Positions 1-7,891 of a DNA stretch of 64,000 bases are shown in pieces; positions within the stretch are counted from its first letter, which is position 1; each line of letters begins with the position of its first letter. The stretch is from Primorskyibacter flagellatus. Lineage in GTDB: Bacteria > Pseudomonadota > Alphaproteobacteria > Rhodobacterales > Rhodobacteraceae. The notes under the pieces are model-generated. The model saw only the letters and a list, made by a program, of their open reading frames with translations. It was not told the DNA's origin and searched no databases. The stretch is from the NCBI RefSeq assembly GCF_014638275.1, contig NZ_BMFJ01000002.1:434001-498000 (forward strand). The letters run 5' to 3'. The position numbers were made by a program, and so were the translations under genes.

Positions 1-755
1 GCGGCCTTATCCTGACCGACGCCGGGCGCGAACTGCTCACCCACGTCCGTGACATGGCGGAGGCCGCCGCCCGCATTCCCCTGACCGCCTCAGGCCAGAG
101 CCAGGATTTGCGCGGTACAGTCTCCATCACGGCGAGCGACGTCTATTCCACCACGCTGCTGCCCCCGATCATCGCCGATCTTGCCCGCGCCGCCCCCGAG
201 ATCGAGATCGAGCTGGTGGTGTCCGACGACCTGCGCGACCTCTCCCGCAGGGAGGCCGACATCGCCGTCCGTCACGTCCGCCCGACCGATCCGAACCTCA
301 CCGCCCGCCTGATTGGCGAGGCCAGCGGCTATTTCTTCGCGGCCACCTCCTACCTCGACCGGCGCGGCCGGCCCGCCAGCCGGGAGGAACTGAAATCCCA
401 CGACATCATCGGCATCCGTGACGCCGCGCGCATGGTCGAGGGTCTGAAATCCTTCGGCATCGATGTCCCCGCCAGCCTGCTCCGCCACCGCACGGACAGC
501 TCTTTCGTGATGTGGGAACTGGCCCGCGCCGGGCTCGGCATCGGCATCTTTCCGGCCGAACGGGCGCTGACCGATCCCGCGATGGAGGTTCTTTTCGACG
601 GAGAGGTCGCCGTACGCTTTCCGGTCTGGCTGGTCACGCACCGGGAACTGCACTCCTCCCGCCGAATCCGGACGGTCTACGACCACCTCGCCGACCAGCT
701 CGCCGCGCAGCTGCGCCGGACCGCCGCCGATTTCGCCGCCCGGTCCCGCCGATAA
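1..755 (+). CDS. LysR-family transcriptional regulator, 5' end outside window
   Basis: The frame is open from base 3; 250 residues are visible and the DNA-binding helix-turn-helix lies before the window. The first visible residues (GLILTDAG) match the conserved junction after the LysR winged helix. The rest is the periplasmic-binding-like effector domain, with the typical pattern of a segment on adverse ligand surfaces (IADLARAAPEIEIELV, then SRREADIAVRHV) and a late GLGIGIFPAE turn. It should be a cytoplasmic, ligand-responsive regulator. Target and ligand cannot be told. The next gene starts 52 bases later. Confidence 0.9.
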   Translation, partial: GLILTDAGRELLTHVRDMAEAAARIPLTASGQSQDLRGTVSITASDVYSTTLLPPIIADLARAAPEIEIELVVSDDLRDLSRREADIAVRHVRPTDPNLTARLIGEASGYFFAATSYLDRRGRPASREELKSHDIIGIRDAARMVEGLKSFGIDVPASLLRHRTDSSFVMWELARAGLGIGIFPAERALTDPAMEVLFDGEVAVRFPVWLVTHRELHSSRRIRTVYDHLADQLAAQLRRTAADFAARSRR

Positions 756-807
756 CCCTTTCGCCGCACCGCCGTTCCGCGCTATCTGCCCGACAAAGGA
801 GAGGCCC

Positions 808-1518
808 ATGCCCGACACCAGACCGCTCTACGCCGTGCTCATCGACGCCGACAACGTGCCCGCCCGCTACGCCCAGGCGATCCTGAAGGAGATCACGACC
901 TTCGGCGAACCGGCCCTGCGCCGCGTCTACGGTGACTGGGGCGCGGACCGCCTGCGGCCGTGGATCGAACAGGCCCGCGCCCTCGGCCTCGTCGCGCATC
1001 AGGAGACGTCGAACACCAAGGGCAAGAACGCCTCCGACATCGGGCTGGTGATCGACGCCATGGACATCCTGCACACCGGCCGCTTCGACGGCTTTGTGCT
1101 GGTCTCGTCGGACAGCGACTTCACCGCGCTCGCCAACCGGGTACGGGAACAGGGGCTCGACGTCATCGGCATCGGCGAGGCGAAGGCCCCCGAAAGCCTG
1201 CGAAACGTCTGCAACCGTTTCATCCTGATCGAGAACATCGTCGACGAACCCGCCCCCGCCAAGGGATCGGACAAACCCGCCGGCAAGCTGAAACCGCAGG
1301 AGGCCCAGCCCCTGATCCTGCGCGCCATCGAAAAGATCGACACCGAGGACGAATGGGTCACCATGGGCCAGCTCGGCCAGTACCTGACGGCAGAGAACCC
1401 GGATTTCGACACACGCTCCTACGGCCGCAGGAAGCTCTCCGACCTTATTGCCGACATCAAGATACTGGAAAGCAAGCGAGGCCCGGGAAACCAGCTCATG
1501 GTGCGGCGGCTCGACTGA
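808..1518 (+). CDS. NYN-domain (LabA/PIN-like) protein with C-terminal OST-HTH/LOTUS domain
   Basis: A protein of 236 residues. The N-terminal NYN domain (about 5-145) belongs to the PIN-like nuclease fold; the acidic residues expected for metal binding are present: D13 and D15 (LIDADN), D77 and D83 (SDIGLVIDAMD), D102 and D104 (SSDSDF). Residues 160-235 resemble an OST-HTH/LOTUS domain (WVTMGQLGQYL, KLSDLI), which in other proteins binds RNA. By family this is a putative RNase or RNA-binding protein; no substrate is known from sequence. The ATG follows GGAGAGG. It is widely conserved and not clearly in an operon. Confidence 0.88.
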   Translation: MPDTRPLYAVLIDADNVPARYAQAILKEITTFGEPALRRVYGDWGADRLRPWIEQARALGLVAHQETSNTKGKNASDIGLVIDAMDILHTGRFDGFVLVSSDSDFTALANRVREQGLDVIGIGEAKAPESLRNVCNRFILIENIVDEPAPAKGSDKPAGKLKPQEAQPLILRAIEKIDTEDEWVTMGQLGQYLTAENPDFDTRSYGRRKLSDLIADIKILESKRGPGNQLMVRRLD

Positions 1519-1536
1519 CCCCGCTGCCCGTTCGGG

Positions 1537-2166
1537 TTACTCCGTAACGCCGTAACGCGCCATGAACATATCCACCGCTGACTGCGCGACCTTTTCACAC
1601 CATTCGGCGGTCAGCTCATCCTCGATCCCGAACAGGCGCCGATTGAAGATTCCGGCCTTGCACAGCTCTGCGAACTGCTCCGCCGCGAGTTCGGGGTCAT
1701 CGACAGCCAGCAGCCCGTCGCCGGTGGCGCAGCGCAGGTACTCCGCCAGCATGTCCCGCGCCATCATCGGCCCGTTGCGGTAGAACTCGCGCGCCATCTC
1801 GGGAAACCGCTCCGCCTCCGCCACGCACATCCGGAAGATCGATAGCGACATCGGCGAATTGAAGAACTCCGTCATCGCGCGTGCCCCGAACAACAGCAGG
1901 TCGCGCGGAGGCAGGCCGGGCTGCACGATCTGCATCGCCGCGTCCGCCTGACGCTGGCATTCGGCCCGGGCCACTTCCATGAACAGCAGGCGCTTGTCGG
2001 GAAAATAACTGTAGAGCGTCGCCTTAGACACACCCGCCGCCCGCGCGATGTCGTCGACGTTCGCGCCCTCGAACCCTTCGGCGAGGAATATCTCCCGCGC
2101 CCCTTCGACTACCTGGGTGAACTTGCGCCCGCTGCGCATGATGGGGCGGGTGACGCCCATGGACAA
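1537..2166 (-). CDS. TetR/AcrR-family transcriptional regulator
   Basis: A protein of 209 residues with an N-terminal TetR helix-turn-helix at about 20-62 (VDDIARAAGVSKATLYSYFPDKRLLF) and a C-terminal ligand/dimerisation domain of the TetR_C type. It converges with the NYN gene and is divergent from mbfA. The 114-base region between the two starts holds repeated GACAG/GACAA boxes around GTATACCGGACAG, a possible autoregulatory operator. Whether it also acts on mbfA is unknown; mbfA has its own Irr-type site. Confidence 0.9.
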   Translation of the reverse strand: MSMGVTRPIMRSGRKFTQVVEGAREIFLAEGFEGANVDDIARAAGVSKATLYSYFPDKRLLFMEVARAECQRQADAAMQIVQPGLPPRDLLLFGARAMTEFFNSPMSLSIFRMCVAEAERFPEMAREFYRNGPMMARDMLAEYLRCATGDGLLAVDDPELAAEQFAELCKAGIFNRRLFGIEDELTAEWCEKVAQSAVDMFMARYGVTE

Positions 2167-2177
2167 ACCTCCCTGAC

Positions 2178-2214
2178 AGGTCCTGACAAGTATACCGGAC
2201 AGTTCAGTGCGGGC
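2178..2214. promoter_or_regulatory. Possible TetR operator region
   Basis: Between tetR and mbfA, GACAG, GACAA and GACAG boxes recur around GTATACC. No perfect palindrome is visible, so the site is a guess from position and repetition. Confidence 0.3.
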
Positions 2215-2232
2215 AAGCCGCGCTGATCCCGA

Positions 2233-2261
2233 TTGCGTGATCGCGGGACCTGAATTAGAAT
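2233..2261 (+). promoter_or_regulatory. Predicted sigma-70 promoter of mbfA
   Basis: TTGCGT, 17 bases, TAGAAT. The -10 hexamer lies inside the Irr-type palindrome, and the expected transcription start (about 2268) is just before the ribosome-binding site AGAGG at 2271-2275. Confidence 0.6.
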
Positions 2262-2269
2262 CATTCTAA
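2255..2269 (+). promoter_or_regulatory. Irr-type iron control element (ICE) upstream of mbfA
   Basis: TTAGAA-TCA-TTCTAA, two perfect 6-base inverted arms around 3 bases. This is the architecture of the alphaproteobacterial Irr box (ICE). It overlaps the predicted -10, as expected for repression by Irr when iron is scarce; mbfA is an established Irr target in Agrobacterium and Bradyrhizobium. Confidence 0.82.
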
Positions 2270-2280
2270 AAGAGGTGCTC

Positions 2281-3255
2281 ATGCGATTCCTGCCACAACG
2301 CCGCCGATTCGACGATCTGAACGAACAGGAGATCCTCGCGCTCGCCATCTCCTCCGAAGAGGATGACGGCCGCATCTACCGCTCCTACGCCGAACGCCTG
2401 CGCGCCGACTTCCCCGCCACCGCGAAAATCTTCGACGGAATGGCACAGGAGGAAGACACACATCGCCAATGGCTCATCGACCTGCACCGCAAACGGTTCG
2501 GGGACGTCATACCCCTGATCCGCCGCGAACATGTGGCCGGCTTCTACGCCCGGCGCCCCGTCTGGCTGGTCGGGAACCTCGGAATCGACACGATCCGCGC
2601 CGAAGCCGCAGGGATGGAGGAACAGGCCGAACGTTTCTACATCGCCGCGGCGAAACGTACGCAGGACGCCGACACCCGCAGGCTTCTTGGCGACCTCGCC
2701 GCGGCGGAGGCGAAACACCACAGGTCCGCCGAACGACTGGAAACCGAACATCTCGACGAAGACAGCCGCGACGCTGAGGCGGCCTCTGCGCACCGCCAGT
2801 TCATCCTGACCTGGGTACAGCCGGGCCTGGCGGGGCTGATGGATGGTTCCGTCTCCACCCTGGCGCCGATCTTCGCCACCGCATTTGCAACGCAGAATAC
2901 CTGGACGACCTTCCTCGTCGGACTGGCGGCTTCGGTCGGCGCCGGGATCTCCATGGGCTTCACCGAAGCCGCGTCCGATGACGGCCAGCTCTCCGGCCGC
3001 GGGTCTCCGCTCAAGCGCGGGATAGCGGCGGGGGTCATGACCACGCTTGGCGGGCTCGGACATGCCCTGCCCTACCTCATCCCGCATTTCTGGACCGCCA
3101 CGATCACCGCCTTCGCCGTCGTGTTTGTCGAACTCTGGGCAATCGCCTGGATTCAGAATCGCTACATGGAGACCCCCTTCTTTCGCGCCGCCTTTCAGGT
3201 CGTGCTGGGCGGCGCCCTCGTCTTCGCCGCAGGTGTGTTGATCGGATCCGGTTAG
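2281..3255 (+). CDS. mbfA: Membrane-bound ferritin MbfA (rubrerythrin-VIT1 fusion), iron exporter
   Basis: A protein of 324 residues. Residues 1-165 form a rubrerythrin-like di-iron four-helix domain (EQEILALAISSEEDDGRIY, then MAQEEDTHRQWL and AEAKHHRSAERL). Residues 175-324 form a VIT1/CCC1-type membrane domain with several hydrophobic helices. The family exports iron and protects against iron and peroxide stress. I chose ATG 2281 over GTG 2275 because AGAGG (2271-2275) is then five bases away and because homologues begin with the same MRF. An Irr-type box overlaps the promoter. A mirrored stem-loop repeat follows the stop codon directly. Confidence 0.93.
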   Translation: MRFLPQRRRFDDLNEQEILALAISSEEDDGRIYRSYAERLRADFPATAKIFDGMAQEEDTHRQWLIDLHRKRFGDVIPLIRREHVAGFYARRPVWLVGNLGIDTIRAEAAGMEEQAERFYIAAAKRTQDADTRRLLGDLAAAEAKHHRSAERLETEHLDEDSRDAEAASAHRQFILTWVQPGLAGLMDGSVSTLAPIFATAFATQNTWTTFLVGLAASVGAGISMGFTEAASDDGQLSGRGSPLKRGIAAGVMTTLGGLGHALPYLIPHFWTATITAFAVVFVELWAIAWIQNRYMETPFFRAAFQVVLGGALVFAAGVLIGSG

Positions 3256-3380
3256 GGGGCCTTGCCCCCCGGAGCCTGCGGCTCCTCCCCCCAGGATACT
3301 TGCGGCAAGATGAAGACCGCGCCGATTTCACTTTGCCATAAATATCCCGGGGGAGTCCGCAGGACGGGGGCACGGCCCCC
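3255..3380. repeat. Mirrored multi-hairpin intergenic repeat (full composite copy)
   Basis: From the mbfA stop codon onward: hairpin GGGGGC-CTT-GCCCCC (3255-3269), hairpin GGAGCC-TGC-GGCTCC (3271-3285), a 25-base unit GGATACTTGCGGCAAGATGA (core, 3291-3315), a short spacer, the same unit inverted (3327-3350), then hairpin GTCC-GCA-GGAC (3355-3365) and hairpin GGGGGC-ACG-GCCCCC (3366-3380). The order is symmetrical about the centre. Half-copies occur elsewhere in the window. It probably also acts as an mbfA terminator. Confidence 0.8.
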
Positions 3381-3445
3381 GCGCCGCCCTCCGCCCTTGA
3401 CCCGGCCGGGCGGGTCAGGGACAACCCGGCGAGAGGGAGCCCGCC

Positions 3446-4147
3446 ATGCCGTCCGAAACCAGCACGACCTACAATCCGCTGCCCCTGCCCGACCGTCAGG
3501 ACATGAGCGACGACGACAGCCGCGCCGGGGTCCGGGCCTTCCACGACCGCATGAGGACCCGCCACACCGTCCGCGACTTTTCGGACCGGCCCGTTCCTTT
3601 CGAGGTCATCGAGACCGCCATCGCCACAGCCGGTCTCGCGCCGTCGGGCGCCAACCACCAGCCCTGGCATTTTGTGGCGATCTCCGACCCCGCGCTGAAG
3701 GCCCGCATCCGCGCGGCTGCCGAGGACGAGGAACGCGCCTTCTACGACGGCGGCGCCGGCGATGAATGGATCTCTGCGCTCGAGCCGATCGGCACCGGCG
3801 TGTCCAAGCCGCACCTCGACATCGCGCCCTGGCTCATCGTGATCTTTGCGCAGCGCTACGGCGTCCGCCCCGACAGTACACGGTTCAAGAACTACTACGT
3901 GCCGGAATCCACCGGCATCGCCTCCGGCTTCCTGATCGCCGCGCTGCATCACGCGGGACTCTATTGCCTGACCCACACCCCGAACCCGATGAAATTCCTC
4001 ACCGCCATCTGCGGCCGCCCCGATCATGAGAAACCGATCATGATCATCGCCGTCGGCCACGCGGCCGAGACGGCAACCGTGCCCGCCGCCGCGCTGGCAA
4101 AGAAGCCGCTCTCCGACATCCTGACCGTCAATCCCGAAGGAGCCTGA
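3446..4147 (+). CDS. Nitroreductase-family protein (FMN-dependent oxidoreductase)
   Basis: A protein of 233 residues with the nitroreductase fold. The N-terminal RTRHTVRDFSDRPVP and APSGANHQPWHF are typical flavin-binding segments, and the core helix ESTGIASGFLIAALHHAGL and final GRPDHEKPIMIIAVGH are standard for the family. The 40-residue leader before RTRHTVRDF resembles the iodotyrosine-deiodinase-like branch. It should reduce a small molecule with NAD(P)H through FMN in the cytoplasm; the substrate is unknown. It is the first gene of a packed co-directional run: the next gene begins directly after its stop. Confidence 0.88.
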   Translation: MPSETSTTYNPLPLPDRQDMSDDDSRAGVRAFHDRMRTRHTVRDFSDRPVPFEVIETAIATAGLAPSGANHQPWHFVAISDPALKARIRAAAEDEERAFYDGGAGDEWISALEPIGTGVSKPHLDIAPWLIVIFAQRYGVRPDSTRFKNYYVPESTGIASGFLIAALHHAGLYCLTHTPNPMKFLTAICGRPDHEKPIMIIAVGHAAETATVPAAALAKKPLSDILTVNPEGA

Positions 4148-4978
4148 ATGGAAACCCTCTCTGAAAACCGCTGCTTCGGGGGCGTGCAGGGCGTCTATCG
4201 CCACGCATCCGAAGCCTGCGCCTGCGACATGACTTTCGGCCTCTTCCTTCCGGAAGAAGCGCAGGACGGTCCTGTCCCGATCCTCTGGTATCTCTCGGGC
4301 CTGACCTGCACGCATGAGAACGCCATGACCAAGGCCGGCGCGCAGCAATGGGCGGCGGAGCAGGGGATCGCGCTCTGCTTCCCCGACACCTCCCCGCGCG
4401 GAGAGGACGTGGCGGATGACGAGGCCTACGATCTGGGCAAGGGCGCGGGGTTCTACCTGAACGCCACGCAGGATCCCTGGGCCACGCATTATCGCATGTG
4501 GGACTACGTGGCAGACGAATTGCCTGCCCTGCTCGCCGCCAATGTCGCCATCGACGCCGACCGCCAGTCGATCACCGGGCATTCCATGGGTGGCCACGGC
4601 GCGCTGACCCTCGCCATGTCGCTGCCGGGCCGCTACCGCTCCGTCTCGGCCTTTTCGCCGATCTGCAACCCGACGGGCGGTGACTGGGGGCGCAAGCAGT
4701 TCACCGCCTACCTCGGCGCGGAAGAGGCGGCGTGGACAGCCCACGACGCCTCTCTCCTGATGGCCGAAAAGGGCTTTGACGGCCCCGTGCTGATCGACAC
4801 CGGCACCGCCGACAATTTCCTCGACCTCCTGCGCCCCGAGACGCTGGCCGAGGCCGCCGCGAAACGCCGCCAGCCGGTGCAGTTCCGCATGCAGAAGGGC
4901 TACGACCACAGCTACTTCTTCGTCTCCACCTTCATGGAAGACCACGTCGCCTTTCATGCCGAGGCGCTCTATTCGTGA
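4148..4978 (+). CDS. fghA: S-formylglutathione hydrolase
   Basis: A protein of 276 residues, the usual length for esterase-D-type enzymes. It hydrolyses S-formylglutathione to formate and glutathione, the second step of glutathione-dependent formaldehyde detoxification. The triad is visible: nucleophile S146 in GHSMGGHG, D222 in [10 protein letters not shown] and H254 in KGYDHSYFF. The family hallmark [12 protein letters not shown] is present (about 47-58). It starts at the base after the nitroreductase stop, and its stop overlaps the next GTG start. The partner dehydrogenase (adhI/frmA) is not in the window. Confidence 0.95.
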   Translation: METLSENRCFGGVQGVYRHASEACACDMTFGLFLPEEAQDGPVPILWYLSGLTCTHENAMTKAGAQQWAAEQGIALCFPDTSPRGEDVADDEAYDLGKGAGFYLNATQDPWATHYRMWDYVADELPALLAANVAIDADRQSITGHSMGGHGALTLAMSLPGRYRSVSAFSPICNPTGGDWGRKQFTAYLGAEEAAWTAHDASLLMAEKGFDGPVLIDTGTADNFLDLLRPETLAEAAAKRRQPVQFRMQKGYDHSYFFVSTFMEDHVAFHAEALYS

Positions 4979-5427
4979 CCCTCTACATCGACGCCGACGC
5001 CTGCCCGGTGAAGGAAGAGGCGGAGCGGGTCGCGACCCGGCACAGGGTGCCGGTCAAGCTGGTCTGCAACGGCGGCCTGCGCCCGCCGGCCAATCCGCTC
5101 GTCGAACTGGTCATCGTGCCCGAAGGCCCGGACGTCGCTGACATCTGGATCGCCGACCGCGCGACCAGGGGCGACGTCGTCGTGACATCGGACATGCCGC
5201 TGGCCGCGAAATGCGTCGCCAGCGGCGCCCGCGTCCTGCGCCACAACGGTGAGCGGCTGACCGAGGCCAATATCGGCGCGCAACTGGCGATGCGCGACCT
5301 GATGGCCGATATCCGCTCTGCCGACCCCTTTGCACAGGGCTCGGGCAAGGGCTTTACAAAGGCCGACCGCTCCCGTTTTCTGGACGCGCTGGAGAGGGAA
5401 CTCCGCGCGGCACAGCGCGACGGCTGA
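4975..5427 (+). CDS. YaiI/YqxD-family protein (UPF0178)
   Basis: A protein of 150 residues with the family signature at the N-terminus ([19 protein letters not shown]) and the central [19 protein letters not shown]. The fold is PIN-like; the biochemical function is not established. The start is the GTG inside GTGA, overlapping the fghA stop by four bases, which implies translational coupling. The acidic residues of the PIN-like pocket ([12 protein letters not shown]) are present. Confidence 0.9.
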   Translation: MTLYIDADACPVKEEAERVATRHRVPVKLVCNGGLRPPANPLVELVIVPEGPDVADIWIADRATRGDVVVTSDMPLAAKCVASGARVLRHNGERLTEANIGAQLAMRDLMADIRSADPFAQGSGKGFTKADRSRFLDALERELRAAQRDG

Positions 5428-5437
5428 GGGAACGGGA

Positions 5438-6058
5438 ATGGGCATCGAAGCAGTCATCTTCGACATCGGAAACGTGCTGATCGAATGGCAGCCCGAACGG
5501 TTCTACGACAGCTACATCGGCGAAGACCGCCGCCGCGCCCTGTTTGCCGAGGTCGACCTGCACGGTATGAACGACCGCGTCGACCTGGGGCATGATTTTC
5601 AGGGCACGATCTATGCCAAGGCCGATGAACACCCCGAATGGAGGGAGGAGATCCGCACCTGGCACGACCGCTGGATCGAAATGGCCTCTCCCGCGATCGA
5701 TCAGTCGGTCCGGGTGCTGCGGGCCCTCAGGGCCAATGGCGTGCCGGTCTTCGCCCTGTCGAACTTCGGCATCGGCAGTTTCGCCCATGCCTCCGATCAC
5801 TACGACTTCCTGCGCGAATTCGACCGGCCCTACATTTCCGGCCACATGGGTGTCATAAAGCCCGACCCGGAAATCTACCGCCGGCTCGAGGAGGACTCCG
5901 GTGTCGCCCCCGCGTCCCTGCTCTTCGCCGACGATCGCCCCGACAACATCGCCATGGCGGACGGGCGCGGCTGGAAGACCCACCTGTTCACCGACCCGCA
6001 GGGCTGGGCCGACCGGCTGGTGTCCGAAGGTCTTCTGACACAGGCGCAGGCGGCATGA
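5438..6058 (+). CDS. HAD-family phosphatase, YihX-like
   Basis: A protein of 206 residues. HAD motif I is FDIGNV with nucleophile D9; the second acidic position is glycine, as in YihX-type sugar phosphatases. Motif II is ALSNFG, motif III lysine lies in GVIKPDPEIYRRL, and motif IV is LFADDRPDN. It is probably a cytoplasmic phosphatase for a small phospho-sugar or nucleotide; the substrate cannot be named. ATG 5438 is preceded by GAGGGAAC. Its stop overlaps the next ATG. Confidence 0.88.
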   Translation: MGIEAVIFDIGNVLIEWQPERFYDSYIGEDRRRALFAEVDLHGMNDRVDLGHDFQGTIYAKADEHPEWREEIRTWHDRWIEMASPAIDQSVRVLRALRANGVPVFALSNFGIGSFAHASDHYDFLREFDRPYISGHMGVIKPDPEIYRRLEEDSGVAPASLLFADDRPDNIAMADGRGWKTHLFTDPQGWADRLVSEGLLTQAQAA

Positions 6059-6969
6059 GCGCGCCGGTCATCAGCTTCGAGGAGGGCGAAAACGTCCTCG
6101 ACTGGATCGCCCTGACCGATGCGCTGGCCGCCGGGCATGACCTGCCGAAGGCAGAGGTGGCGGATACCTTTCTCTACCGCGGCAAGGACACGCTCCTGAC
6201 CCGCTCCGCCTGGATCGACGGGCTGGGGCTGGCGATCAAGGCGGCGTCGATCTTTCCGGGCAATCCCGATCGCGGCCTCGGCACGGTTAACGGGATGATG
6301 AGCCTGCTGTCGGACACCGATGGCACGCTCGAGGCGATGATCGACTTCCATCTCGTCACCAAGTGGAAGACCGCCGCCGACAGCCTGCTCGCCGCCCGCC
6401 GCCTGGCCCGTCCCGACAGCCGCGACATTCTGGTGATCGGCGCGGGCACCGTCGCTGCCTCCCTGATCGAGGCCTACGGCGCCGCCTTTCCCGATGCGAC
6501 CATAACCCTCTGGAACCGCACCACCGCGAAGGCCGAAGACCTTGCCGCGCAATACCCCGGCACCCGCGTCGCCACCGACCTGCCCGACGCCGTCACACAG
6601 TCCGACATCGTCGCCTGCGCCACGTCTGGCGGAGTTCCGGTGCTGAAAGGCGACTGGCTGCGCCCCGGACAGCATGTCGACCTGATCGGCGCCTACCGTC
6701 CCGACATGCGCGAAACCGACGACACCGCCCTGCAACGCGCACGCATCTTCGCCGACAGCCGCGACACCACGCTCCACCACATCGGAGAGTTCGCGATCCC
6801 GCTGAAAGACGGCGCGATCACCGAGGACGACATTCTCGCCGACTACTACGACCTCGGCGCTTTCGCCCGCCAGCCCGACGACATCACCCTGTTCAAGAAC
6901 GGCGGCGGCGCGCATCTCGATCTGATGACGGCCCGCCACATCCTCAGCGCGTGGAGCGCCAGCCAATGA
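6055..6969 (+). CDS. Ornithine cyclodeaminase / mu-crystallin family protein
   Basis: A protein of 304 residues with the family layout: substrate-binding half with LGLAIKAASIFPGNP (about 57-71), then a Rossmann domain starting at ILVIGAGTVAASLIEA (125-140). Members include ornithine cyclodeaminase, alanine dehydrogenase and ketimine reductases, so the NAD(P)-dependent reaction is uncertain. ATGA overlaps join it both to the HAD gene upstream and to the hydrolase downstream, so the three are one translation-coupled unit. Confidence 0.87.
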   Translation: MSAPVISFEEGENVLDWIALTDALAAGHDLPKAEVADTFLYRGKDTLLTRSAWIDGLGLAIKAASIFPGNPDRGLGTVNGMMSLLSDTDGTLEAMIDFHLVTKWKTAADSLLAARRLARPDSRDILVIGAGTVAASLIEAYGAAFPDATITLWNRTTAKAEDLAAQYPGTRVATDLPDAVTQSDIVACATSGGVPVLKGDWLRPGQHVDLIGAYRPDMRETDDTALQRARIFADSRDTTLHHIGEFAIPLKDGAITEDDILADYYDLGAFARQPDDITLFKNGGGAHLDLMTARHILSAWSASQ

Positions 6970-7889
6970 TCTGGGTCCTGCTGCTTGCCCTCCTGCTGGC
7001 CGCCGCCTGGGTCGCCCCCTTCGTCATCGAACGCCGCCGCCCGGCGATGGACGACGACGCGCGGGTGAACGCGCCCGGCAATTTTGCCGAACTCTCCCAG
7101 GGGATGACGCATTTCCAGTGGCACGGCGGCGTGCGCGGCCCCGTCGCCGTCTGCGTGCACGGGCTGACCACCCCCGGTTTCGTCTGGAACGACATCGCCG
7201 CCGAACTGGCCACCATGGGCTATCGCGTGCTGACCTACGACCTGTACGGCCGCGGCTACTCCGACCGGCCCGAAGGGCGGCAGGACGAAGCCTTCTTCAC
7301 CCGCCAGCTGGAGGACCTTCTGGCCCACCAGAAGGTTGCCGACGACATCACGCTCTTCGGCTATTCAATGGGCGGAGTTATCACCACCGCCTTTGCCGCG
7401 AAACATCCAGACCGCATCCGCCAGCTTGTACTGGTCGCCCCCGCAGGCTTCGGCGGCTTCCCGACCGGCTTCTTCCGGATGATGCGGGACTGGGGCCGGA
7501 TTGGTGACTGGATGGCGCTCGCCCTCTTCCCGCGCCGCCACCGCGCCGCCGCCTCTGCCCTGCACCGCCAGTATCCGGCACTGGCCGAGGCCGCCTCGGG
7601 CCAGGCGGAGCAGGTGAAATGGCAGGGCTTCATTCCCGCCGTGCTCTCTTCCCTCCGCCACGCGCTGCGCGACCCGAAAGAGGCCGAGCACCGCAAGCTG
7701 TCCCGCGTCGACGTTCCCGTGCTCGCCATCTGGGCCGCCAAGGACGAGGCGATCCCGCTCTCCGGCATGGGCAACCTGACGAGATGGAACCGCATCGCCG
7801 TCAACACGCAGGTCGAGGGCGCGGGCCACTGGCTGCCCCTGACCCACCCCAGAGAGGTCGTCGCGGCCTTCCGCGACGGGATGGAGTAG
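6966..7889 (+). CDS. Alpha/beta hydrolase, membrane-anchored
   Basis: A protein of 307 residues. An N-terminal hydrophobic helix (about 2-20) is followed by IERRR, which predicts a signal anchor with the short N-terminus and uncertain final orientation. The hydrolase domain has the oxyanion HG at 65-66 (CVHGLTTPGFVW), nucleophile S134 in GYSMGG, an acid near WAAKDEAIPL and a late histidine in GAGHWLPLTHP. It could be an esterase or lipase-like enzyme. ATGA overlap with the cyclodeaminase-like gene; it ends the co-directional run, and an MFS gene converges two bases away. Confidence 0.87.
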   Translation: MIWVLLLALLLAAAWVAPFVIERRRPAMDDDARVNAPGNFAELSQGMTHFQWHGGVRGPVAVCVHGLTTPGFVWNDIAAELATMGYRVLTYDLYGRGYSDRPEGRQDEAFFTRQLEDLLAHQKVADDITLFGYSMGGVITTAFAAKHPDRIRQLVLVAPAGFGGFPTGFFRMMRDWGRIGDWMALALFPRRHRAAASALHRQYPALAEAASGQAEQVKWQGFIPAVLSSLRHALRDPKEAEHRKLSRVDVPVLAIWAAKDEAIPLSGMGNLTRWNRIAVNTQVEGAGHWLPLTHPREVVAAFRDGME

Positions 7890-7891
7890 GA

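Noticed and set aside
3104..4957. Long open frame of about 600 codons antisense to the nitroreductase and fghA genes
   Set aside because: High GC keeps antisense frames open. The plus-strand genes have clear motifs and starts, and the antisense product is Gly/Arg/Val-rich with no recognisable domain.
5462..5475. HAD phosphatase thought inactive for lack of the second motif I aspartate
   Set aside because: YihX-type enzymes naturally have D-x-G-N-V, and all other motifs are intact.
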